From Polyodon spathula (Eukaryota > Chordata > Actinopteri > Acipenseriformes > Polyodontidae), in assembly GCF_017654505.1 (NCBI RefSeq), contig NC_054535.1, forward strand, positions 45,968,664 to 46,032,663: DNA of 64,000 nt, in the 5' to 3' direction. Both the position numbers and the translations under genes were made by a program. Under the pieces are notes generated by a model, which was not told where the DNA came from, ran no database searches, and saw only the letters and a program-made list of their open reading frames with translations. Of this stretch, positions 1-12,054 are shown one piece after another; the stretch's first letter is position 1; each line of letters opens with the position of its first letter.

Positions 1-44
1 ATTCTTCAACATATATTTGTATATAATGTTGTATTTTCCCACAG

Positions 45-3000
45 GAAAATGGTGACCATGATAACAATAGTACAATCCCAGAAGAAAAGGTAACACAAAT
101 GCATTCCAAATATATTATTTGAGTCACTATATTATTTTTAGTCATACATTCTTTTACCATGTTATAGGCTATTACAGTTATATATTCAAATTTGAAAACG
201 TGTAACACTGAATTACAAAACACTTACAGTACCATGAAAAAGTATTTCCCCTCTGCCTGATTTTCTGCATTTTTGCATATTTTTGATACTGAATGTTATC
301 AGATCTTCAACCAAAATCTAATATTAGATAAAAGGGAACCTGAGTGAACAAATAACACAACATTTTGATACTTATTTCATTTATTTATTAAAGAAAGTTA
401 TGCAACATCCAATGCCCCCATGTGAAAAGGTAAACGTCCCTTAGACTCAATAACTGGTTACGCCACCTTTAGCAGCAATAACTGCAACCAAACGCTTCCT
501 GTATTTATTGATCAGTCTCTTAAAGCACCATGAAGGAATTTTGGCCCACTCCTTCATGCAGCTTCAACTGCTTTAACTCGGTGACATTTGTGGGTTTTCG
601 AGCATAAATTGCTCATTTCAGGTCCTGCCACAAGATCTCAATGGGGTTTAGGTCTGGACTTTGACTAGCCCATTCCAAAACTTTACATTTCTTGTTCTTT
701 AACCATTCTGATATAGACTTGCTTGTGTGTTTCGGATCATTGTCTTGCTGCATGACCCAGCTGCGCTTCAGCTTCAGCTCACAGATGGATGGCCTGACAT
801 TCTCCTGTAGAATTCTCTGATACAGAGCAGAATTCATGGTTCCTTCAATGATGGCAATTCGTCCAGGTCCTGATGCAGCAAAGCTTCCCCAAATCATGAC
901 ACTACCACCACCATGCTTGACCATTGGTATGAGGTTCTTACTGTGGATGCAGTGTTTGGTTTTCACTAGACATAACGGGGCCCATGTTGACCAAAAAGTT
1001 CCTCTTTTGACTCATCTGTCCATAGAACAGTGTTTCAGAACTCTTGAGAATCATCCAGGTGCTTTTTGGCAAACTTGAGACGAGCATTCATGTTCTTCTT
1101 AGTGAGCAGTGGTTTCCGCCTTGCTACTCTACAATGAATCTCATTTTTGCCCAGAGTCTTTCTGATGGTGGAGTCATGAACACTGACCTTAGCCGAGATG
1201 AGAGAAGCCTACAGATCCCTGGATGTTTTTCTAGGATTCTTTGTGACTTCCTGGGCGATTTTACGCCTTGCTCTTGGAGAGATTTTGGCAGGACGGCCAC
1301 TCCTGGGAAGATTCACAACTGTCCTAGACTTTTTTCATTTGGACAATATGGCTCTTACTGTAGTTTGGTGGAGCCCCAGAGCCTTAGAAATGGCTTTGTA
1401 ACCCTTTCCAGACTGATAGGCATCAGGAATTTCTTTTGATCGTGGCATGATATGCCTCTAGAACCTGTGTACTGACAACTTCACTCTGATGGTAAGGGAC
1501 AAAGCTAGTCAGATTTGTATGGGGCAGAGCTGGCCCAAATCAGGCCTGATTTTTAACCAAAGTATTGAAACAGCTGAGTCTAATTATCCCTTTGATTGGG
1601 TTGAGTTAAATGGGGGGGGGGGGATAACTTTTTCACACCTGAAGATTGCATGTTTGATTACCTTGCACACCAAACAAATGAAGAACCAATCTTTTGTGTC
1701 ATTTTTTCTCTCAGACTTCCTCTATATACTACTAAAACCCACAAAAAGATCTAACCAAATTCAATGTGAAAAATGTACAAAAATGCAGAAAATCAGACAG
1801 GGGGCAAATACTTTTTTACGGCACTGTATATACATAACACGGCTTGGAAAAATAACAACCTCTGATTGGTTAAACAGCATCACATGACCGTGTGTATATA
1901 GAGCATATACTATGACTTGCATACTAATGAGCTGCTTCACACTGAATAAATCACTATGCACCACTGCATTCTAAATTACGTGACAAACTGCCATTTTATT
2001 TGTTATTGTTACAAAACCACTGCCAAAATGAGTGGCATTTCACTTGTTTCCTTTAATATATTAGGGAATGAAACTCCACATAACTGGTACAACACCAACT
2101 TTCTGAGTGAAGACAACAGTACACCTGAAAAAAAATACAAATAAAATAAATGCACCAGCAACTATCAAGAGTAGACACACAACAGTAGATGAGGAACAAC
2201 CAATTGAAACAAAACACACTTTAAAAAACTACAGCATGGGCTGCTAATGGACTTAAAAGCAAAAAATATGGAAATAAGTAAAAAATAATCTCAACAACAT
2301 AAGGGAATTTAATGCCAGTGCAAGAAGTTAAACTAAGAACAGTATTCAGTCTCCAGTTTTATAACGTTGAGCTGGACTAAACACATATTTTAACAGTAGA
2401 AGTTTTAACATCTCTGCTGACAACGGCTTTAAAACCAACAAGAATGAATTCCTGTGAGACATGAAAGACAAGGCCAAAAAAAATAATATATCCCTTTATT
2501 AATTTAAAAACATGAACCTGATGAAGACACATCAGTTTCGAAATGTGTTGTTTGTTTGTTTTTTATAATCATGTTTTTAAATTAATAAAGAGTTTTTTTT
2601 TTAAAGAAAACAAATGAGCAGGAGTTAAATAATGAATCCCAAACAAAGTGAAGTGTTGTCCAGGTTTGTGCTGGCCTTTATCGACAGCTCCTGGATCGTG
2701 TTTAGCCGTCTAAATAATCACAAAACAGCACAACAACACAACAATAAACAAACAAAACACTCAAGATTTCTCCACACAAAACACAGGTTGTTCCAGGTTG
2801 TTCTCTAACCAAAACGAAGGAACAGATTACATCGCTTCGTCCCCTATTTATACCGTCACACAAGCCGCTCCTCCAATCCGCGGCTGCCACATAATTTCCC
2901 TTCAGGGTCGATGAGTTAATGCACTGAAGCTCCTCCCCCTTTCTAAATGAAAAAACTTCCTTTTAATCCTAGGAATGAAGTGTCAGGCTAAACAGTCCAG

Positions 3001-5416
3001 GGTACTCTGTTCCCGTTATTTAGTGCCCTCACAGGTCGGAAGGGAGATTTACCACAAGAATCATTGTCTTTCTGTCACAGATACATACATAATGTTTATT
3101 TGAAACAAATTATTAAAATCCAGATATGTATTATATACTTAACTTACACCCTTAGTCACTTCTCTGAGTACGCTCTCCAACTGCTTGTCAAAAACACTTT
3201 CAAACGGCTGACCATTCATGTTCCACCCAGTAACTGTATCGATCTCTCTGATTGGACAGTTCAAAACAACTCATTATTACTGTTGGCTCTTTTGGGCAAA
3301 AACTACCACTGGAAACAGATATCTAAACTAAGTGTTACCAACATAGTATTTATATAAGTGGAAGAAAAATATCCTGTTTCTTCATGAAAATTAAACAGTA
3401 AGTTATTACTTTGAAACAGATTAATTATACAGTACATCGTATTTTTTAAATGCACCTATTAGCGATTACAATTATTATTGTTTATAGTTTGTTGGTATAT
3501 TTTTTTCACTTAAGGTTTTCTCTCGTGGAAATAACTTCACTCTACCTAGCCTGGATGAAAGTGCTGCTGGGAGTGGAGATGGAGATTCAAACAAGTGTTT
3601 GGCTGAACATTCTAATAGCACTTCTAGCAAAGACTCTAACAGCAGTTCAAATGAAAACTCCAACAGTACTTCAACTGAAAACTCCAATAGCAGTTCAGAT
3701 GAAGACTCTAACAGCAGTTCAAATGAAAACTCCAACAGTACTTCAACTGAAAACTTCAGTAGCAGTTCAGATGAAGATTCTAATAGCAGTTCAAATGAAA
3801 ACTCAAACAGTACTTCAACTGAAAACTCCAATAGCAGTTCAGATGAAGACTCTAACAGCAGTTCAAATGAAAACTCAAACAGTACTTCAACTGAAAACTC
3901 CAATAGCAGTTCAGATGAAGACTCTAACAGCAGTTCAAATGAAAACTCAAACAGTACTTCAACTGAAAACTCCAATAGCAGTTCAGATGAAGACTCTAAC
4001 AGCAGTTCAAATGAAAACTCAAACAGTACTTCAACTGAAAACTCCAGTTCAGATGAAGATTCTAATAGCAGTTCAAATGAAAACTCAAACAGTACTTCAA
4101 TTGAAAACTCCAATAGCAGTTCAGATGAAGATTCTAATAGCAGTTCAAATGAAAACTCCAACAGTACTTCAACTGAAAACTTCAATAGCAGTTCAGATGA
4201 AGATTCTAATAGCAAAGAGAATGAAGATGTCAAAGGTGGAATGAGAATTAACGACAGTCACCATGTTGATGAATTCAGTGGCGATAGCAATGATGACAAT
4301 GGCATTAAAGAACCTGATAATACTGTAATCATCAATGGGGATAATCCTAACAGAATTACCGCTACTAAATTGAGTAAAGTAGAGGATATTGATGGAGATA
4401 AGAAAGATAGCAAAAAAGACAAGTTCCACTATGATATTTACAGTTTTGACAAAGAAGGTAAACTCCATACACATAATAGAGATAATGTATTGTTTGACTG
4501 GTCTGGAAACAATAATTCCCACAATGACAAAGTAAAGAATATTGCTGATAACCTCCCTGAAAAAGCAGACCACTATGAGTTTGATGATGAAGGAATGCAA
4601 GGTGATGACCCCAACGGAGTTGATAGCAGTCACTCCACTGATACCACTTCTGCTAACAGTGACTCTAATGATGCATGCAGCTCTAGTGATTCCAATGACT
4701 CTTCAGACTCTAGTGATTCCAGTAAGTCATGCAGCTCTAGTGATTCCAATGACTCATCGGATTCCAGTGATTCCAACTCAAGTGATTCCAGTGACTCATG
4801 CAACTCAAGTGATTCCAGTGACTCTTCAGATTCTAGTGATTCCAGTAAGCCATGCAGCTCAAGTGATTCAAGTGATTCTAGTGACTCGTCAGATTCCAGT
4901 GATTCAGGCTCCAGTGACTCCAGTGATTCTAATGCTTCTAGTGATTCCATCTCAAGTGATTCCAAGGATTCCAGTGATTCCGGCTCAAGTGATTCCAGTG
5001 ACTCATGCAACTCAAGTGATTCCAGTGACTCTTCAGATTCTAGTGATTCCAGTAAGCCATGCAGCTCAAGTGATTCAAGTGATTCTAGTGACTCGTCAGA
5101 TTCCAGTGATTCAGGCTCCAGTGACTCCAGTGATTCTAATGCTTCTAGTGATTCCATCTCAAGTGATTCCAAGGATTCCAGTAATTCTGGCTCAAGTGAT
5201 TCTAGTGACTCATGCAACTCAAGTGATTCCAGTGACTCTTCAGATTGTAGTGATTCCAGTAAGTCATGCAGCTCAAGTGATTCAAGTGATTCCAGTGACT
5301 CATGCAGTTCAAGCAAATCCAGTGACTCGAGCAATTCCAGTGACTCATCTGATTCCAGCGACTCATGTGACTCAAGTGATTCAGACAATAGCAGCAGCAG
5401 TAAGGAAAATAAATAA
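45..5416 (+). CDS. dspp: Dentin sialophosphoprotein-like (DSPP-like) acidic SCPP gene, 3' part; 5' exons lie outside the window
   Basis: Two phase-0 coding exons are visible. Exon 45-89 (acag acceptor, gtaaca donor) encodes [15 protein letters not shown]. The terminal exon 3515-5416 (polypyrimidine-taag acceptor) encodes 633 residues to a TAA stop. It begins [16 protein letters not shown], then has an Asn/Ser/Glu repeat block, a non-repetitive Asp/Asn-rich stretch, the motif [14 protein letters not shown] (codons about 4577-4618), and an SSD/DSS repeat tail to the end. Tetrapod DSPP has MQGDDPN where BMP1/tolloid proteases separate dentin sialoprotein from phosphophoryn; DMP1 has a related DDEGMQSDDP site. 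The Ser-Asp tail corresponds to phosphophoryn, a secreted, highly phosphorylated calcium-binding matrix protein. Abundant S-x-E sites fit FAM20C phosphorylation, and NST sequons recur. No RGD was seen. The signal-peptide exon is upstream of base 1. Orthology to DSPP versus a DSPP/DMP1-like paralogue is not settled. Confidence 0.85.
227..1826 (-). mobile_element. Tc1-like DNA transposon, near full length, in the DSPP-like intron
   Basis: Inverted termini are visible: the left end reads CAGTACCATGAAAAAGTATT and the right end is its near-complement (aatactttttTACGGCACTG). TA dinucleotides flank both ends (225-226 and 1827-1828), the expected Tc1/mariner target duplication. It is about 1.6 kb and contains a decayed transposase on the minus strand. 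A 5'-truncated relative in the opposite orientation lies at 50614-51486. Confidence 0.9.
447..1448 (-). pseudogene. Tc1-like transposase, disrupted
   Basis: Reading the minus strand from 1448 gives [20 protein letters not shown], the typical N-terminal helix-turn-helix start of a Tc1 transposase. The longest intact piece (966-613) holds the DDE-domain core with [19 protein letters not shown] and SPDLNPIE, so the second Asp and the Glu of the catalytic triad region are recognisable. The frame is broken between N- and C-terminal parts, so no active enzyme is expected. The frame near the 3' end finishes GVTSY with a stop at 447-449. Confidence 0.85.
1827..3514. other. Remainder of the DSPP-like intron; no convincing exon
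   Basis: The sequence is AT-rich intron. It contains a perfect 21-bp inverted repeat (2494-2514 and 2570-2590), noted separately. A moderately GC-rich tract at about 2640-2950 looks like a dispersed repeat remnant (read on the minus strand it has a TATA-like box), but I cannot name the family. An SCPP-like peptide at 2070-2144 is discussed among rejected items. Confidence 0.4.
2494..2590. repeat. Short palindromic (MITE-like) repeat
   Basis: The arms CTTTATTAATTTAAAAACAT(G) at 2494-2514 and their exact reverse complement at 2570-2590 enclose a 55-bp centre. The size and structure fit a miniature inverted-repeat element, but the family is unknown and no target-site duplication was established. 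Confidence 0.5.
3653..4218 (+). repeat. 72-bp tandem repeat inside the DSPP-like terminal exon
   Basis: About eight copies of a 72-bp (24-codon) unit encode variants of [18 protein letters not shown] plus NSSSNE. Each unit carries one Asn-Ser-Thr glycosylation sequon and several S-x-E phosphorylation motifs. Copies start near 3656, 3728, 3800, 3872, 3944, 4016, 4079 and 4151. The unit starting at 4016 is 9 bp (three codons) shorter, so frame is kept. Confidence 0.9.
4670..5400 (+). repeat. Ser-Asp (phosphophoryn-type) repeats with 207-bp higher-order units
   Basis: DSS/SSD codons run through the C-terminal part of the DSPP-like protein. Superimposed is a 207-bp (69-codon) unit: the junction GACTCATGCAACTCAAG recurs at about 4793, 5000 and 5207. 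The first two copies are nearly identical and the third diverges. Eleven cysteine codons are interspersed (for example KPCSSSD, DSCNSSD). Confidence 0.9.
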
Positions 5417-6001
5417 AATGGCAAAAACGATGATGATTTTAAGAAGGGGTTTCATAGAAAATGCTAATGTAGCATAGGTATTTCACACCTGCAAATACAG
5501 GGTGTGTAAATTAAGCATTACTGTCTAAGGTATTTATTTCAGAATACCAAACAGTAGGCTTCATTCTTAAAATGTAATGACATGTCTTTGGATGCACAGA
5601 ATTAAAAGACAGTATTTAGGAATCACATTGGAAACACTTGTATTCGTCTATTCGGCAAAGCCATTATAAATAATACAAAACAGACTGCACTGTAAATGCT
5701 TATCATGTTACCATTTACTTCCCATCTCAGCATAATTATGTGTTCCATTTAAAATGTTTACAACATCAAAAACATAACCAAGATAAAACTATAATATGTA
5801 ACAATGATAAACGTGTTTTTATTAAAGCCAACATAAAAAGTATCCAACGGGACTCTGTATAACTTTCTGTTACTTTGCACTTTTTGTAGACTCTTGACTT
5901 TTCTTCCAGCTTTTTTCTTTTGCAAGAAAGAAATGTATCCATTTCAAACATTGAAAACATTCAAGCAGAGGCTATTGCTAAATGCAGCTGCGCCTAATAA
6001 A
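5412..6001 (+). terminator. 3' UTR and candidate poly(A) signals of the DSPP-like gene
   Basis: An AATAAA overlaps the stop codon (5412-5417), which is too early for normal use. The next good candidates are overlapping AATAAA hexamers from 5996. I infer a 3' UTR of about 600 bases; further AATAAA sites occur near 7380 and 8000. Confidence 0.45.
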
Positions 6002-9000
6002 TAAAACAAAAACCGCAGAAGTATGAGTATTGTGATTATTATTTATGTTTACCTTTACCTTATACATCTAAAAAATACAGAAACACTGTAATTCACTGAT
6101 ACATCACGAGCAGCACTGAGCGCTCTCCATAATCACAATCTCCAGATATCTGCTACACATATATCTCAGAGTCAATATCCACGCAATCAAAATCGCACAT
6201 GCTTACAGGTGGAAAATATGGACATGATAGATTTTGTGGGTTTTTTCATCTGCGGTTCTCACTATGAGCTGCTAAACAAAGATTAAATAATTATACATAG
6301 TGGTTTAGAGAATATGTAATACTGTTAAAACATCAATTCAGGATAATTCTTTTCTTTTACTTTTATTTGTGCATTTCTGAGTCGTCCTGCGTACCCCTAT
6401 GACCCTTAGAAGTGCCCCCAGTTGAAAACCCCCGTTTTAAAGTAAGCAGTCTGAAATTCAGTTTTTTCTTTCACAACAAACATCCACTACAAAACAAATA
6501 ACCTTACTGCATATTAATTAGCATTTAGATTTGTTTTAAATTAACCTAAAAAGAGGAATTATTCTTGAAAGGGGTAATAACCAAGTGAAGGCTACCACAA
6601 AATATGTTTACTGCTTATCACCATCACAGCCATTTCACAAGCCTTACTATGTTGACAAAGTTTCCCAGACTTTATTATCTTTCAAATATACTACAGTATA
6701 CATTAACTTCCAGTTTCAGACCCTTGTGATTCTTACCTTCCACGTGCATGTGGGTTCAGGTGTAAAGTGTTGTTAAAACCTGTACAAGAAGTGACTTTAT
6801 TTTGTGGTAGAAAAATAATGGGCTTTACCAAAAAAAAAAAAAAAAAAAAAACTATCAACAGAAAATGAGAAGGAACTTAGGAATTTAAGAATACCATTTT
6901 TAAGGCTTGGTTATGACCCCTAGAAAAAGACCTTCTACCTCCAACCATACTGTAGTGTTCTACTCATTGCAGCACCTACATGACAGTACAGTGAATAAAG
7001 CTCATGCCCTATGAGCAAACTATTACATTTCCAGGCCCCATTTAACATGTAGAGTAGATGGTCACCAAACACATTTTGTCCCAGTACAATAATGCATTTC
7101 AGCTTATTAACATACATCCAGCTGGATTGGCAAAACCACAACAAAACCACAGTGTATTGATTTTAATTGGAAGGTAACATGCTGCCACCTGTTGGCAGGC
7201 CCCTGGATATTTTAGTCTAGTTTTAGACATTGTTACACATCGCTGGCACATTTCCCTAAACGGTTATGAATTACTACAGTGGTGTTAAAAGACTAGATAC
7301 TGTAAATGGTGTGGAACAGCTGTGAAACAGTTTCATTCTTTAACATATTGCTTTTACCAACGTGTACCCCCATCTGATTAAATAAAGACCACCACACAAA
7401 GCAGACAACATTATCCAACTATGTTATCAAAACTGCAACTGGCAATTAGCATAGGAGTGTATTCAAAACTGGAAGTAATAATAACTGACATATCAGTAAA
7501 GCCAAAACGGTGATGACTGATCTTAAATATGGCATGACATAGCTAATGTAATCTTTTGCTTCTGACTCCATGATAAGTACTACTAGGCTCTGTGGATTGA
7601 AGCCCAGATTGTTACATTGGTGTCACAGAAGGACACGAATCATCCTGAACTTGTGTGCAGAAGCACAAGGACATGTTTAAGACTGACAAGCAGAAGTGTA
7701 GCATGCCAGATGTCAAGTTGTGACATGATTGACTCCTAAAGTTAAGATGAGGTGATGCAATAAGAGGCTTTTTAACTGCTCTATAATCAAGTCTCTTTTG
7801 TGGAAGTGTTCAGTTGAGGAGTGTAGGGTTGCTGCGGCTCACCCAGCACCCAACTTGTCTACAAAATCTAAAACAGTGCCCACAAGATTGTCACAATATG
7901 TTCAGTGACAAACCATAAATATCACTTGTAAAAACGCTCAGGGATTGTACTGATGCTAGAGTTACATACATTTTTACACAAGCTCCCTGATGTATTGACA
8001 AAATAAATGTATAGAAGTGTCAAATGAATATTCCATAGTATGTGTTGTGTGTTGGATATAAATAAATTTCATGGGGCATGAGCTGGTATGTAAGGATAGG
8101 GCATAGACAACAGAAAGAGCAGTTAGTAGGAGAGATTGCTGCTGATGGAACGGACTTAGGACAGAGGAGCGGGCAAAGCAGGATAGAAAGGTGTTTGCTC
8201 ACTGAGGGTGATGTAGCCAAAGCATCCAGGGTCGAAGCCCAGCTACAGAAAAACATATACAAGCGTTAACACTCGAAGAGCTGACCCTCGGGAGAGGAAA
8301 TCAGTCCTGGGCGCCAGCACACGAAATGGAAGAAGGGAGCTGCCCCTCGGGAGAGTAGGGTACCCAGCATCCCTTCTGTAAAGGGACACTCATTAAACCC
8401 CGTAATTGACCGGCCGAGACTCTGCGCTGCCCGGGACCTGAAGTAACGAGAAAGCATGCAGGTTAGTATGGGACTTGAGCACTGGAAGCATAAAGCGGCC
8501 ATGTCCCGAAGAGAGGAATGGACAGAACAGAACCTCTCTAGGTGAGTTAAGATAAGCGCTTGCACTGCGATAGGATAATGTGGAAGTGGGTTCGCTCTGA
8601 GGTCGGTGAAGTGAGATCACTTGCCCGCCAGAGGGACCAATGCGAAAGACATGTGCGAAAAAGTAGTGGAGGGGAGGAGGAGGACAACGAAAACATTAGA
8701 CAGCGGGAGTGCAGGTGAATTAGAGTAATTAGAGATCCCCAGCTACACACCCCCTGAACTGCGCTACACTATATAAAAACATACATAAATAAATATTGAG
8801 CATTTTGATTCAAGACAACAAAACTGTCTCTAAAGAGGTACTAACTTAATCCGCAGGGTATGCCTGTAGCCTGATTGTTCCATCATTAAGCAGTTTTTCA
8901 CTTTATTTGCCCATTTTTAAGTATCAATTAAAGCCCACTCAAAACAACTTTAATTAGATGTTATTTTGAAAGACAGCTCCTTAAAAAGAAATAATAACAC

Positions 9001-9675
9001 ACATGCACACATGTATACTAAAAAAAAAAACCTTCACTGACCTAATGTAGAATCAGTGATTGCAATATTATCCATATAATCCTTTTAAGTTCAAGCAATG
9101 TTTGTGTCAGCACCAGAACTTCCACTTATTGAAGGGTTGAGATGATGTTGATGAGTCATCTTCATGCCAAAGATCTAAATACTGTAGTTTAGGGTAGTTA
9201 ATGGTCAGCAGTAAGCTCTGGAAAAGACCATGGATGGAAAGAAGGTTTTCACTGGATGGAGATTCTGCTGCTAAAGTGACCAATAAGTAGAACTAATAGT
9301 GTTGTCCTATGAACCGTATTAAAATAAGTATAACAAATTAGCAAACTGAATGATTTAGATTTTTCACGGTATATAATTGGCAAAACATATAAAGAGCATG
9401 CACATGTAATTGTTGTGTATTCTTGATATGGCCAGAGGTTAAAAAAATGTGGCACTGAAACAGTTCATTTTTACTGGACACTATCTATAATGGAATTTTA
9501 ATGAGAGAATCATAGTGTATAGCAGTGTGCCAACTATCAAGTGTGTGGTCTTATCATTAATCATACACTAGCTGTCTAAGTAACCTATTGTGTTTTTTTA
9601 TGCCAATCAAAAGCTCATCATCTCTGCAAGGTTGCCCCAATTGTTTTTACTAACTTGGTTTGTGTTTTTGATGCA
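6002..9675. other. Intergenic: no gene recognised
   Basis: Mostly AT-rich unique-looking sequence with an A20 run near 6830-6850. The exception is a distinctly GC-richer patch at about 8090-8760, which has no convincing long ORF or RNA fold that I can name; it may be a dispersed repeat. No SCPP-style signal-peptide exon was seen. Confidence 0.4.
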
Positions 9676-11426
9676 AGTTCGATCCGCTTTTATTGTGTCT
9701 GAAAAACACAAGCCAAGGGTTTATGGAAGGATTTACTGACAAAACACAGCCTCAATGTGTTATCTGTGGTAAAATACTTGAAAATAACAGCATGAAGCTG
9801 AGCAAATTAAAAAGACACCAGGAAACCAAACACCCGGAATCTGTAAGTAAAGATCATAACTACTTTTTAAGAAAGAAAGAAATTGCAATTGCAAACAAAG
9901 CAATTAGTATAAAGGCTGCTTTTGAAAAAGTAGGGAGCGAAGGCCACAGAAGCTTCTTTTTGCTATTTACTTTTAATTGCAAAAACAAAAAAACCACACA
10001 CTATCAACGAAGAGCTGATCAAACCAGCCTGTATTCAAATAATCGAGAAAATGAGTGGACTGCAAATGGCAAATAAGATTAAAATGATTCCAGTATTAGA
10101 CAATACAGCGAAAGACAGGATAAACAAAATGGCCGTAAACTGCGAGACAACACTCGTACAAAAATTATAGATGACACAATTTGCTATCCAGTTGGATGAA
10201 ACAAACACAGTGGCAGATGAGGTGGTCCTGTTCGTGTATGTGCAGTAAATCAACAAAGCTGAACTAAAGCAGGATATCTTAATGTCTACAAATCTTAACA
10301 CCACAATTATAGGTGAGGATATTTTTCATGAAGTTGACCGTTACTTTACAGCGTACAACCTGTCATGTGAAAACTTTCTTGCATGTTGTTCTGATGGGGC
10401 AGCCACTATGATGGGAAAAATTAAGGGATTCAATAGTCGCTTAAAACAGAAAGCTCCTAACTGCGTAATATTTCATTGCATGTTTCATCGGCAGGCACTA
10501 TCAGGTAAAAATCTGTGTGAGGACCTCAATGAAATGCTGAGCACTGTAGTTAAAACTATATTAAAGGTCGGTCACTTACCAATCAACTCTTTGCTGAGAT
10601 GTGTGAAGATGAAGCTCACCAAATGCTCATATTTCACAACGAAGTTCGATGGCTTTCATGTGGGAAAGTGTTAGTTTGTTTTGTTGAACTCAAAGAAAAG
10701 GGCAAAAAGTTTTTAGAACTACATTAATCTGCTTGATTGACTCAGCTAACTGAAAAGTTTCTAATTAAAACTGCGTACCAAGTAGACATTTTGTCTTTTC
10801 AATGAAACAAATCAAAGGTTACAAAGGGCTGAAACAAACATATTGCAATGCAAGGAAGCAAATGATGCTTTTATTCAAAAACTGGACTTACTAATTCCCA
10901 AACTTGAGAAATGAGACCTTACTCAGTTTCCTTTGTTAACAAAAGAACTTCAGGGCAAACAACACGTGGATCTCCTTGTGATGTCTATCAACCACATAAA
11001 AGCACTTCAAAAGGAACTCAAATCAAGGTTCTCAGACTGGAAGACTTTTCTAAAGATATATGGATGTTGGACCTTTTTTAAAAAATAGAAGGAAGTGGTG
11101 TACCTGAATTGTGAAGATGAACTTATAGATCTCCAAGAAAATTCTCTATGCAAATGATACTTTCAGGAGTATGGCTACCGAAAATTCTGGCTTGCTAAGA
11201 GAGCAAATATTTTGCTCCCAAATTAACTTTGCATGCAACCACTAGAATCCTTCTCCCTCTTGTAACCATATACCTGTCAGAGACTGCATTCAGTACACTG
11301 GTGAGCATCAAAACCAAAGCTTGTAACAGACTAGATGTGCACAGTGATTTTTGACTTGCTGTTACAAATATAACGCCAGACATCTCAAAGTTTGTAAAGG
11401 ATCTTCAAGCTCAGGGTTCTCACTAA
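9676..11426 (+). pseudogene. hAT-family transposase (ZBED5/SCAND3-like), decayed
   Basis: A BED-type zinc finger is readable near 9735-9840 (CVICGK, then KLKRHQETKH). Next, in another frame, is a hAT core segment at 10282-10670 with CSDGAATMMGKIKGF and FHCMFHRQAL. Last is the C-terminal dimerization region near 11225-11420 with LSETAFSTL and NITPDISKFVKDLQ, ending in a TAA at 11424-11426. Several frameshifts and stops separate these pieces, so it is a dead copy. The element's terminal repeats were not identified. Confidence 0.8.
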
Positions 11427-12004
11427 TGGTAACGGAACAGGTCTGTGTCATTTTGATACATTCACTTTTGCACTATTGTTTATATATATATAATGTGTAA
11501 TCTGCAGTACATAGTCTATACTGTAAGTAGGCTACTGCAAGTGTATATTTAATGCAGGGAGAGGGGGTGCAAAGAAATTTCAGAGAAAGCTGCTTCTGCC
11601 ATTGAAGTCTGAGACGCCACCTGTTTTTGTTTGCAGTCAGCTAAGAATAGTGCTCTTCAATGAAAAGATCAATAAAACTTGACTTACAGAGGGGTTTCTA
11701 TGAGGCTTCTCGGTTCTCTGTTCACAGGTTTTTGCCATATATACCAAAGCTGTATTAAAGACCAGACATGTGTTGAATGTGATTAAACAGATTGCAAAGA
11801 CTTGTGTTTGACTTTATGCATTAAGTAGTGTCTTGTTGGCAGTTTACAGGGTGATAGCAGGGAAAGAAATGCATGCTTCTAGCCGGTTGTGGTTCTTATA
11901 AACATTTTAGAAAACTTCAAGGCAAAAAAGTGTGAAAAAGAAAGGCTGGTCCCATATGTGAAAACATTTAACTGAGGAAGAAACACATTTTGGATTCTTG
12001 TAAA

Positions 12005-12054
<50 letters not shown>

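Noticed and set aside
2070..2144. SCPP-like peptide [20 protein letters not shown] ending in a stop after KKYK
   Set aside because: The possible acceptor (atattag) gives the wrong phase for this frame: phase 0 reaches a TGA after 13 codons. Other SCPP introns here are phase 0. It could be a relic exon but cannot be supported.
3475..4233. Long open frame on the minus strand across the DSPP-like exon (252 codons), and other-frame ORFs on +
   Set aside because: They are by-products of the 72-bp tandem repeat; the + frame with a phase-0 acceptor and S-x-E motifs is the real one.
3653..5400. Regular repeats that might suggest a CRISPR array
   Set aside because: They are coding, contiguous without unique spacers, and in a vertebrate exon.
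4630..5477. Leu/Glu/Ser-rich minus ORF and Val/Ile/Pro-rich + ORF over the Ser-Asp tail
   Set aside because: Shadow frames of the TCNGAY/AGTGAY repeats.
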